Below, one piece after another: positions 30,401 through 37,230 of a DNA stretch of 64,000 nt. The position numbers and the translations under genes were made by a program. The DNA is from Myxococcus stipitatus DSM 14675. Its GTDB lineage: Bacteria > Myxococcota > Myxococcia > Myxococcales > Myxococcaceae. The stretch's first letter is position 1. Each line of letters begins with the position of its first letter. The DNA is taken from the NCBI RefSeq assembly GCF_000331735.1, contig NC_020126.1, positions 1,426,001 to 1,490,000 on the forward strand, read 5' to 3'. The notes under the pieces are model-generated. The model worked only from the letters and a program-made list of their open reading frames with translations, was not told where the DNA came from and did not search any database.

Positions 30401-30502
30401 CCCGAGCGGGTGCGCGCCGTCTTCTCCATTCCCCAGGAGAAGCTGGCGAAGGCGTGCGAGCGCCTGAAGGCGTTCGGCGCGAAGCTTCAGCAGGGCTCCT
30501 GA
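27422..30502 (+). CDS. methionine S-methyltransferase, plant-type three-domain fusion
   Basis: 1026 residues, close to plant MMT (about 1070-1090). The N-terminal SAM domain has LVEVGAGSGW near 100 and, in place of NPPY, GCIPQVL near 176. Then come LSNYCTLQN and EDHFGLGLIARLL, segments I recall as nearly invariant in plant MMT. The enzyme makes S-methylmethionine from Met and SAM. Two aminotransferase-like domains follow: a divergent one (about 330-640, GLVKNAVWPD) and a complete PLP-type one (about 660-1020) with QPSNPTG (N780), SDEIFGL and LSKEFAAGGLR, whose K849 would bind PLP. Start ATG gives MPTYPSSP. A strong terminator follows. Confidence 0.88.
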   Translation: MPTYPSSPREAFHLLRALSEDLTHPERRARAKGELRELAELAREQPESAPLRLVTVTVAVGASQERLELFLLPSIFAPESWAYTFLEGLLSVPLDEYAGKRLVEVGAGSGWICIALAKFTRLSQVHGADLNPHSPVVARCNAWLNGDESLVSRLSFGESDLLRGVPAEPGWDFVVGCIPQVLRTEELPEELSQADEQELYDLSNYCTLQNVYEDHFGLGLIARLLDEAPERLSPSGRLLLNLAGRPGRPIIDRMFTRRGFSTRVRVARRVRQAADTDIRPLVALEQRTGREFEFFMEARSPEPLRAATALGWLQAGHAVWHEVAVWEAHLTRPRETLALRQSLRELGIASLQEELDLGAASPEQLGFVAALAKRLASGPLLPYAHEAGDASFRRQLVRYLERYFGLRLGQDELFVAPEREQAVYSLLMATCDVGDEVLVSRNLQPLYARALEKAGVRATVTHTTLEEIRRLLSAFDVKMVLLTVEKGERTNLSVLRDIIAEAGRRGIWVVLDESAFFNITGEVEPLTLFEFLAREPYAPNLVVLYGLVKNAVWPDLELTLLLPVPEPLRADLEVAAEVTYSRISTLAQWFYERTFSDLLSFRISFAEPEPPGPRRSPVSPLPRSSRIRALSGFPAFAPKVFREDDAELVRLDYGENEGPLPQSLVEGLIAAAAAPREDKAQTGLTETVAAYLLETRAARYSPEELVVAPGVWPLIHHFGVALRRRLGRVPRVFVVTPCYGVLPPTFVSAGCQVEQGTLAELLGRRGQGAPDAVVISQPSNPTGVYVAREELVALANYVVEQRCLLVSDEIFGLVNLTSPTAETVHSPVTLEGAVPGVGARTVVLGGLSKEFAAGGLRVGWLASRDRALAAAVREAGPGVLHLVTARAAAYLYAAYVRSPEGQLLYGARHRSLRTFLTKMRRELAEKRELLAQALSADGRSSDAGDAGGLFLAPRMTSWLGRVVEGVRLTPENLPRVVYEHTHVVLNGGPWCSDPERVRAVFSIPQEKLAKACERLKAFGAKLQQGS

Positions 30503-30510
30503 GCGCGCCC

Positions 30511-30538
30511 CGCTCCCCGCTGTGTTGAGCGGGGAGCG
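30511..30538 (+). terminator. terminator after the methionine S-methyltransferase gene
   Basis: A perfect 11-bp stem, CGCTCCCCGCT (30511-30521) and AGCGGGGAGCG (30528-30538), with a six-base loop, nine bases past the stop. It separates this gene from the MlaF-like ATPase. Confidence 0.65.
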
Positions 30539-30611
30539 AGGACCTGGGACTGGAAGGGGGCTCGCGGCGGTGGATGCGCGCGGCGACACTGCCGGCGTCC
30601 AGGGGCGAGTC

Positions 30612-31415
30612 ATGAGCAAGCCTGAGCCGCGCGCGGTCATCGAGCTGGTGGGCGTGCACAAGTCGTTCGGCGAGCAGCCGGTGCTTCGCGGCGTGGACCT
30701 GGTGGTGCGTGAGGGCTCCACCTGCGTGCTGCTGGGGGTGTCCGGCTCCGGCAAGACGGTGTTGATGAAGCACGTGGACGGGCTGCTGACGCCGGACCAG
30801 GGGCAGGTGCGCGTGGAGGGAGAGGACCTCTCACGCCTGGACGCGGTGGGACTGGCGCGCGTGCGCCGCAAGCTGGGCATCCTGTTCCAGGGTGGGGCCC
30901 TGTTCGACTCGCTCAGCGTCGAGGACAACGTGGCCTTCCCGCTGCGAGAGCGGCTGGGGCTCCCCGAGCGGGAGGTGCGCTCGCGCGTGCGGCGCGTGCT
31001 GGCCTGGGTGGGCCTGGAGGAGTCCGCGTCGCTGCTCCCCGCCGCGCTGTCCGGAGGCATGCTCAAGCGCGCGGCGTTCGCTCGCGCCATCGTCATGGAG
31101 CCGCGCATCCTCCTCTACGACGACCCCACGGCGGGGCTGGACCCCCTCAAGACGCAGTCCGTCGTGGAGGTCATCCTCACGGGCAAGCAACAGTTGAATG
31201 CCTCATCTCTCGTCATCACCCCGGATGTGGCCACCGCGTTCCAGGTCGGCGACTCCCTGGCGCTGCTGCACGAGGGGCGCATCGTCGAACACTCCGCCCC
31301 GTCGGTGTTCCGCGAATCCCAGCACCCCGCCGTGCGTGCCTTTCTCCATGATTGGCTGACGCGCCGCGCCCGCCATGCGGGGCACCCCGACTCCGCCGCG
31401 CCCGCTCCCCACTGA
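30612..31415 (+). CDS. ABC transporter ATP-binding protein, MlaF/Mkl type
   Basis: 267 residues. Walker A GVSGSGKT (K48), the LFQGGALFDSLSV Q-loop typical of MlaF/Mkl, signature LSGGMLKRAAFARAI and Walker B ILLYDDPTAGLDP are intact. MlaF-type ATPases power retrograde phospholipid or steroid transport with an MlaE permease and an MCE protein. None is adjacent, so partners must lie elsewhere. The usual H-loop His is replaced in SLVITPDVATAF, which may lower activity. Start ATG follows AGGGGCGAGTC. Confidence 0.88.
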   Translation: MSKPEPRAVIELVGVHKSFGEQPVLRGVDLVVREGSTCVLLGVSGSGKTVLMKHVDGLLTPDQGQVRVEGEDLSRLDAVGLARVRRKLGILFQGGALFDSLSVEDNVAFPLRERLGLPEREVRSRVRRVLAWVGLEESASLLPAALSGGMLKRAAFARAIVMEPRILLYDDPTAGLDPLKTQSVVEVILTGKQQLNASSLVITPDVATAFQVGDSLALLHEGRIVEHSAPSVFRESQHPAVRAFLHDWLTRRARHAGHPDSAAPAPH

Positions 31416-31578
31416 TGTGTTGTGTTTGATGTTGGACCCGGACCCTGTTCAAGCGGGGACACATACCCTACCCCTTCGCTGGATGGGGACTTAGTCTGTA
31501 ATTCCAGCATCATGTGCATTCCCTGTTCGGAGCGCGCGCCGGAGCGCGGACCTCCGACTCACCCCTCCAGGGGAAGTC

Positions 31579-32577
31579 ATGCCCAATCTGCTCGACCTGC
31601 CGCGGCAGGCATTGATGGACCTGCGTTCTCGTTTGAGCCACCTCCCCCTGGTCTCGCAGCTTCCCTTGCGCAACGTGGTGCCGGACAGTCTGTCATTGTC
31701 GAGCCCCATGCCCCAGGACACCGCGCTGGCGGACCCCGCCCGGGTGCTGGCGTGGCAGAAGGCGTGTGAGCGTTATGTGACGCCGGGGCACGTGGTGATG
31801 GATGTGTGCTCGGGGACGGGGCTGCGCACCTTCCTGGCCGCCTCCCGTCGCCCTCGGCACCTGTACGCGGTGGATGGCTCACGCCTCCTCGACACGACGC
31901 GCTGGGTCGCGCGACGCAATGGGTTGGAAGACATTGACTTCGTGCGTGCGCACCCCTGGAACTTCCAGGCACCGGAGAAGGTGGACGTGCTGCTGCACGA
32001 GCTGCTGGGGGAGGCGCTGTTCGACGCGGGGCTGGTGCCTCGGATGTTGGACTTGCGCTCGCGGCTGCTCAAGCCCGGAGGCCGCATCCTGCCCAACCGC
32101 TTCGAGGTCTTCGTGGAGCCGGTGCAGCTTCGCGACGAGGCGTGCATCCCGTTCATCTGGAGCCAGCGCTTCCCCAGCGTGGACTACAGCTGCCTGCAGA
32201 CGCTGCGCGAGGCGATGAACCCGTCGTACTTCACCCGCGTGGTGCGCTCGTACGAGGTGGACCACCTGCTGTGCGAGCCGGAGCCCGTCTTCGCCTTCGA
32301 CCTGGAGACGATGACGGCGGACGGCCTGCCGCACCGCGTCCGCTTCGAGCGGCCGGTGACGGAGGAGGGGCGCGTGGACGGCTTCTGCCTCTTCTACAAG
32401 GTGGCCTTCGACGCGGAGCTGTCCTTCACGGTGTCGCCGCTGCGCGGTCAGAACCACGCGGGCATGACGCTCCTGCGCGTGGACTCGCGGGAGTTCGAGC
32501 GCTACGACACGCTGGGCTTCGAGCTGGAGATGGCGAACCCCGCCGACGTGCGCACGTGGCGTTGGAACTTCTTCTGA
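31579..32577 (+). CDS. SAM-dependent methyltransferase resembling protein arginine methyltransferases
   Basis: 332 residues. Motif I VMDVCSGTGLR (about 72) is followed by an acidic loop LYAVDGS. HELLGEALFDAGL (about 139) sits where PRMTs have the double-E loop, then LKPGGRILPNRFEVFVEPV matches the PRMT L-PGG-I-P segment. The C-terminal half is beta-rich, as in the PRMT barrel. In place of the catalytic SExxG...E pattern it has HExxGEA, so substrate and chemistry are uncertain. SD AGGGGAAGTC. It lies 51 bp upstream of the WS/DGAT gene and is probably cotranscribed. Confidence 0.75.
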   Translation: MPNLLDLPRQALMDLRSRLSHLPLVSQLPLRNVVPDSLSLSSPMPQDTALADPARVLAWQKACERYVTPGHVVMDVCSGTGLRTFLAASRRPRHLYAVDGSRLLDTTRWVARRNGLEDIDFVRAHPWNFQAPEKVDVLLHELLGEALFDAGLVPRMLDLRSRLLKPGGRILPNRFEVFVEPVQLRDEACIPFIWSQRFPSVDYSCLQTLREAMNPSYFTRVVRSYEVDHLLCEPEPVFAFDLETMTADGLPHRVRFERPVTEEGRVDGFCLFYKVAFDAELSFTVSPLRGQNHAGMTLLRVDSREFERYDTLGFELEMANPADVRTWRWNFF

Positions 32578-32628
32578 GCCCCTCCTTGCGCCATCATCGG
32601 GTGGGCGCGACGGGAGGGACTCGAGGCG

Positions 32629-34020
32629 ATGGCGACGCAGGAGCGGATGGCGAGCGTGGACGCGCTCTGGTTCCACATGGAGACGCCCGCCAACCTGATG
32701 ATGATCACCGTCGTGCTGGGCTTCGAGGGCACGCTCGACTTCGAGCGTCTGCGCGGCCTGGTCATCACGCGCCTGCTGGAGCGCTATCCGCGCTTCCGTC
32801 AGCGGGTGGTGCTGGGGCGGCTGGGGGCACCGTCCTGGGAGGACGCGGAGGACTTCGACCTCGACGCGCACCTGGTCCGTCTGCGCGTTCCCGCTCCGGG
32901 AGACCGCGGCGCGCAGGAGGCGCTGGTGAGCGAGTGGATGAGCACTCCGCTGGAGCGCTCGCGTCCGCTGTGGCAGGTCCACGTGCTCGAGGGCGCCGAG
33001 GGCGGGGACGTGCTGCTGGCGCGGCTGCACCACTGCATCTCCGACGGCATCGCCCTGGCGCGGGTGCTGCTCACGCTCACCGATGGGGACGGCGTCCAGG
33101 CCGCGGCGCCAGAGCCCGCGTGGGAGCGCCCGAGGACCTCGGAGGCGGGGCTGGGGCGGTGGATGCGCGGGGCCCTCGCGGTGGCGGGCACGGCGCGGAC
33201 GGTGCTTCGCAAGGGCGCGGAGCTCGCGGCCGAGCCCATCCTGGCCGGAGACCTGATGCGGCAGGGCGCGCTGGGCGCGGCGGCGTTGGGGAAGTTGATG
33301 GTGATTCCGCCGGACCCTCGCACGCCGCTGCGTGGAGCGCTGGGGCCGCGGAAGCGCGCCGCGTGGTCCACGCCCATCCCGCTGGAGCGGGTGAAGGTGG
33401 CGGGGCAGGCGCTGGGTGGGACGGTGAACGACGTGCTGCTCGCGGTGCTCTCGGGGGCGCTGCGGCGCTACCTGACGGCTCGCAACGTGCCTCCCGAGGA
33501 CATGCACGCGCTGGTGCCGGTGAACCTCCGTCCCCTCGACGAGCCCGTGCCGCGGGAGCTGGGCAACCGGTTCGGGGTGGTGTTCCTGCGGCTGCCGCTG
33601 CACGCGGAGACGCCTCGGCGGCGGCTGCGTGAGGTGGCTCGGCGCATGGCGGCGGTGAAGAAATCACCCGAGGCCGTGGTGACGTTCAGCGCGCTGGAGC
33701 TGCTGGGGTACACGCCCGCGCCGCTCGAGCGGATGGTCGTGGATGTCGTGGGCTCGAAGGCGTCCCTGGTGGCGACGAATGTACCGGGGCCTCGTCAGCC
33801 GGTGTCCCTGGCGGGAGTGCGGCTGCGCGAGCTCACCTTCTGGGTGCCCCAGGCGGCGCAGCTGGGCGTGGGGGTGAGCCTCTTCAGCTACGCGGGACAG
33901 GTGACGGTGGGGGTGGCCGCGGATGTCCTCCGCGTGCCGGACCCTCGCGTGCTCATCCAGGACTTCCACGACGAGCTGGAGGCCCTGATGGGCGAGGCGG
34001 CGACCGCCATGGGGGCGTGA
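32629..34020 (+). CDS. wax ester synthase / diacylglycerol acyltransferase (WS/DGAT)
   Basis: 463 residues. Condenses acyl-CoA with a fatty alcohol or diacylglycerol to make storage neutral lipid at the inner membrane. The active-site motif HHCISDG (H134, H135, D139) is intact. The N-terminal SVDALWFHMETPANLMMI and the C-terminal TVNDVLLAVLSGALRRYL and TNVPGPRQP segments are family hallmarks. Myxobacteria accumulate triacylglycerol lipid bodies in development, consistent with the call. Convergent with the NtrC-type regulator. Confidence 0.93.
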   Translation: MATQERMASVDALWFHMETPANLMMITVVLGFEGTLDFERLRGLVITRLLERYPRFRQRVVLGRLGAPSWEDAEDFDLDAHLVRLRVPAPGDRGAQEALVSEWMSTPLERSRPLWQVHVLEGAEGGDVLLARLHHCISDGIALARVLLTLTDGDGVQAAAPEPAWERPRTSEAGLGRWMRGALAVAGTARTVLRKGAELAAEPILAGDLMRQGALGAAALGKLMVIPPDPRTPLRGALGPRKRAAWSTPIPLERVKVAGQALGGTVNDVLLAVLSGALRRYLTARNVPPEDMHALVPVNLRPLDEPVPRELGNRFGVVFLRLPLHAETPRRRLREVARRMAAVKKSPEAVVTFSALELLGYTPAPLERMVVDVVGSKASLVATNVPGPRQPVSLAGVRLRELTFWVPQAAQLGVGVSLFSYAGQVTVGVAADVLRVPDPRVLIQDFHDELEALMGEAATAMGA

Positions 34021-34039
34021 CGCCGCGCTCGCACGGGCG

Positions 34040-35446
34040 CTACAGCAGGCCGTGCTCCTCCAGCTTGTTGTAGAGCGTGCGGCGGCTGATGCCGAGCAGG
34101 CGCGCGGCGAGCGTGCGGTTGTCCCCCGCGCGCTTCAAGGCGTCCACCATGGCCTGCCGCTCCATGTCCTTGCGCTGGGACTCCAGCGTGCGCCCTGACT
34201 CGGAGCTGGGCGCGTGGGCTCCGGGCTCCGGGGTCACGGGGGCGGCGTGGGACGCGGGAGGGACGGGGCTCGTGAGTCCTGGCTGGCGGGCCAGTTCGCG
34301 CATCACGTCCTCGCCCGTCAGCGTCTGTCCATCCGCGAGCACGACCAGGCGCTCCAGGAAGTTCTGGAGCTGGCGCACGTTGCCGGGCCAGGGCTGGGCC
34401 TGGAGCACCGCGAGGCCGTCGTCGGTGAGGGTGAAGGGCGGCTTGGCGTTGGTCTTCGCGTGGACGTCCAGGAAGTGCCGCGCCAGGGGCTCGATGTCCT
34501 CCGGCCGCTCGCGCAGGGAGGGCAGCCACAGCGGCACCACGTTGAGGCGGTAGAAGAGGTCCTCGCGGAAGCGGCCCTGCTTCACCAGGTCCTCGAGGGG
34601 CTGGTGGGTCGCCGCGACGAAGCGCACGTCCACCTTCAGCGTCTGGGTGCCGCCGAGCCGCTCCAGCTCTCGCTCCTGGATGACTCGCAGCAGCTTCACC
34701 TGGACGGTGGGGGAGATGTCGCCGATTTCATCGAGGAACAGCGTGCCCCCGTGCGCCAGCTCCACCCGGCCGGGCTTGCGCGTGGCCGCTCCCGTGAAGG
34801 CGCCCTTCTCGTAGCCGAACAGCTCGCTCTCCAGCAGCGTGTCCGGCAGCGCCGCGCAGTGCAGCTTCACGAAGGGCCCGGCGCGACGAGGACTGCCGTC
34901 GTGGACCGCCTTCGCCGCCAGCTCCTTGCCCGTGCCGGACTCGCCGCGCAGCAGCACGGTGGCCATGCCCGTGGCGGCCTTCGCCAGCAGCGCCTGCACG
35001 TCCTGCATCCGGCGGCTGCCCCCCACGAAGGCGCTGGGGGTGCGCAGGGGCTCGTTCGCCTCGTCGCCGTGGGCTCGCAGCAGGGCCTTGCGGATGGTGA
35101 AGAGAATCTCCTCCCGGTCGAAGGGCTTGAGCACGAAGTCCGCGGCGCCCGCCTTCATCGCCTCCACGGCCAGCGGCACGGTGCCATGCGCGGTGAGCAG
35201 GATGACGGGGACGTCGGGCCAGTTCCGGGCGATCTCCGTCAAGAGCCGCATGCCGTCCATGCCGGGCATGCGCACGTCACTCACCACGACGTCGACGGGC
35301 TTTCGCTCCAGGTGCGCGAGCGCCTCCTGGCCATCCTTGGCGGCGTAGGTCGTCAACCCGGCCTGGGCCAGCAGCGCGCCCAGCACCTTGGCCACGGCCG
35401 GGTCGTCGTCCACCAGCAGCACGGTCCCCTTCAACGCCTCGCTCAC
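34040..35446 (-). CDS. NtrC-family sigma-54 response regulator
   Basis: 468 residues: receiver (1-120) with D13/D14, phospho-acceptor D57, T85 and K107 all present. AAA+ sigma-54 interaction domain (about 135-375) with Walker A GESGTGKE and the intact GAFTGA loop (YEKGAFTGAA). Linker of Pro/Ser. Fis-type HTH at the C-terminus (LGISRRTLYNKLEEHGLL). Expected to activate sigma-54 promoters when phosphorylated. Its GTG start overlaps the kinase stop (GTGA) with GGGGAGG upstream, so the two are translationally coupled. Confidence 0.95.
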   Translation of the reverse strand: MSEALKGTVLLVDDDPAVAKVLGALLAQAGLTTYAAKDGQEALAHLERKPVDVVVSDVRMPGMDGMRLLTEIARNWPDVPVILLTAHGTVPLAVEAMKAGAADFVLKPFDREEILFTIRKALLRAHGDEANEPLRTPSAFVGGSRRMQDVQALLAKAATGMATVLLRGESGTGKELAAKAVHDGSPRRAGPFVKLHCAALPDTLLESELFGYEKGAFTGAATRKPGRVELAHGGTLFLDEIGDISPTVQVKLLRVIQERELERLGGTQTLKVDVRFVAATHQPLEDLVKQGRFREDLFYRLNVVPLWLPSLRERPEDIEPLARHFLDVHAKTNAKPPFTLTDDGLAVLQAQPWPGNVRQLQNFLERLVVLADGQTLTGEDVMRELARQPGLTSPVPPASHAAPVTPEPGAHAPSSESGRTLESQRKDMERQAMVDALKRAGDNRTLAARLLGISRRTLYNKLEEHGLL

Positions 35447-36984
35447 GCAGCCTCCCCTTCGATTCCACTGCCGGCGTGCGGGACGGCTTCCGGCAGGCGC
35501 AGGCGCACCACCGTACCGTGTCCCTCCCGGCTTGTCAGACGCACCGTGCCTCCGTGGGCCTCCACCACCCGGCGAACGAATGCCAACCCCAGGCCACTCC
35601 CGGAGGCCTTGGTGGTGAAGAAGTCGTCGAAGGCCCGCTCCTTCGTGCGCGCGTCCATGCCCTCGCCGGTGTCCTCCACCTCCACCACCAGGGCCTTGCC
35701 GTCGCGCAGCGTGCGCACGGTGAGGGTGCCGCCCCGAGGCATGGCCTCGATGCCGTTGAGCACCAGGTTCTCCACGGCGTTGGACAAGAGGTCCGCGTCC
35801 GCGGCGCACGGAGGGAGGCCCGGCTCCAGGTCGCGGAGGATGGTCGTCTGGCCGGGGCTCGCGAAGGCCTGGAGTGACAGGACCCCTTCGACGAGTCCGC
35901 CCAGGTCCACGGCGTGGAGGCGGGGCTCCACGCGCGCCATCCGCTGGTAGGTGTCGACCACGCGCCCGAGCCGGTCCACCTGCTCCAGCATGAGGTCCAG
36001 GAACTCGCCCTGGTGGTCCCAGGACTGGCCGCGCGCGTGCTCTTCCTTGAGGTACTGCGCGGCGCCCTTCAGCGCGGCGATGGGGTTCTTCAGGTCGTGC
36101 GCCATCTGCGCGGAGAAGCGGCCCAGGGTGGCCAGGCGGTTCATCCGCTCGTCGCGGGTGACGAAGGCGGTGACGCCTCGGCGCGCGGCGGCGAGCAGCG
36201 CGAAGGTGATGGCCGTGGTGAGCACCACGAGCACGCTGACCTGCGCGGCGAAGAGGCGGAAGACGGCGAGGTAGGCCAGCACGCCCACGCCCGCCAGGGG
36301 CACGGCGAGCAGGGCCATCCAGGGGGCCTCGGCGCCCACGTCGCGCTCGAAGAGGCCGATGCGCAGCGCGGCCAGCGTCATCATGGGGAGGCCCAGCAGC
36401 GTCCCCACGTTGCCCAGCCGAGGCACCTGCGACAGGTCCAGCTCCCCCGCGAACTCCGTCAACATCATCCCCACGAGCAGGCCCAGCCCTACGACGACGA
36501 GCCCCGCGCGGGCTCGCTCATCGGGGTGCTTGGCGTCTCGCAGGTGCAGGCCCAGCAGCGCGAAGCCTCCGCACAGGGGCGGCGCGATGAGCACGGTGGA
36601 GATGAGGCCGATGTGCCAGGTGGACAGCCGGGCGGTCAGGGTGGGGGCCCCGAGCGCGGCGAGCAGCACCAGGGAGAGCGCGCCCATGACGCCGTAGGTG
36701 CCGTACATGGCCCAGGCCGAGCGCCTGCGTCGTCCCACGAAGGTGAGGATGAAGTGCAGGGTGCTGGGGAGGGTCATCACCATGGCGGCGAAGCTGACCA
36801 GCCTCCAGCCGGGCTCTCCCGAGCGCTCGATTTCGAAGTTGGTGATGTTCCAGGTGGAGAGGGTGATGGACAGGAGCGACAGCGGCAGCGCGAGCGGGTT
36901 GCGCCCGACGCGCGCGAGCACCAGGCCCGCGAGCGCGAGCAGCCCGGCGCAGGCGATGAGGTTGAGCCACATCCCGCTCGTCAT
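35443..36984 (-). CDS. membrane histidine kinase, cognate partner of the NtrC-type regulator
   Basis: 513 residues. Residues 1-275 contain about eight hydrophobic helices in place of a periplasmic sensor, a 7TM-like input module with no ligand motif I can name. Then a HisKA helix with H296 (SAQMAHDLKNPIAALKG) and an HATPase domain with N box NAVENLVLNGIEAM, G1 EDTGEGMD, F box DDFFTTKASGSGLGLAF and G2. Autokinase should be active. Architecture resembles PrsK-like kinases. Overlaps the regulator gene by four bases. Confidence 0.93.
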   Translation of the reverse strand: MTSGMWLNLIACAGLLALAGLVLARVGRNPLALPLSLLSITLSTWNITNFEIERSGEPGWRLVSFAAMVMTLPSTLHFILTFVGRRRRSAWAMYGTYGVMGALSLVLLAALGAPTLTARLSTWHIGLISTVLIAPPLCGGFALLGLHLRDAKHPDERARAGLVVVGLGLLVGMMLTEFAGELDLSQVPRLGNVGTLLGLPMMTLAALRIGLFERDVGAEAPWMALLAVPLAGVGVLAYLAVFRLFAAQVSVLVVLTTAITFALLAAARRGVTAFVTRDERMNRLATLGRFSAQMAHDLKNPIAALKGAAQYLKEEHARGQSWDHQGEFLDLMLEQVDRLGRVVDTYQRMARVEPRLHAVDLGGLVEGVLSLQAFASPGQTTILRDLEPGLPPCAADADLLSNAVENLVLNGIEAMPRGGTLTVRTLRDGKALVVEVEDTGEGMDARTKERAFDDFFTTKASGSGLGLAFVRRVVEAHGGTVRLTSREGHGTVVRLRLPEAVPHAGSGIEGEAA

Positions 36985-37174
36985 GGTGTCGCGTCTCGTG
37001 CCGGAGTCACTGGGGCCAGCATAGTCCGGGTGGGTGGACCGCTGACGCGGTCATCCGACGACCGTGAGAACCGCGGGCGGTCGAAGTCCCTCCGTGTGCT
37101 GAGACAGTGGGCAGGCTCAGGCGGCGAGCGTCGGGCCGGGTCCTGACCGCGTCGCGCCGTGACTTCGTGCGCTG

Positions 37175-37209
37175 TCTCGGGCGTGTCCTTGTTGTCGACG
37201 CGCCCGAGA
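37175..37209 (-). terminator. terminator of the GspE-N/HEAT protein gene
   Basis: A 13-bp stem, TCTCGGGCGTGTC (37175-37187) and GACGCGCCCGAGA (37197-37209), with one T-G pair and a nine-base loop. It begins 22 bases past the stop on the minus strand. The loop contains CTTGTTGTC. Confidence 0.65.
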
Positions 37210-37230
37210 GTGCCGGTTGGATGCTCGTGG

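Noticed and set aside
35447-35809. Extended N-terminus of the NtrC-type regulator
   Set aside because: It would overlap the end of the kinase gene. The receiver begins properly after the GTG at 35446 with an SD and a GTGA overlap.
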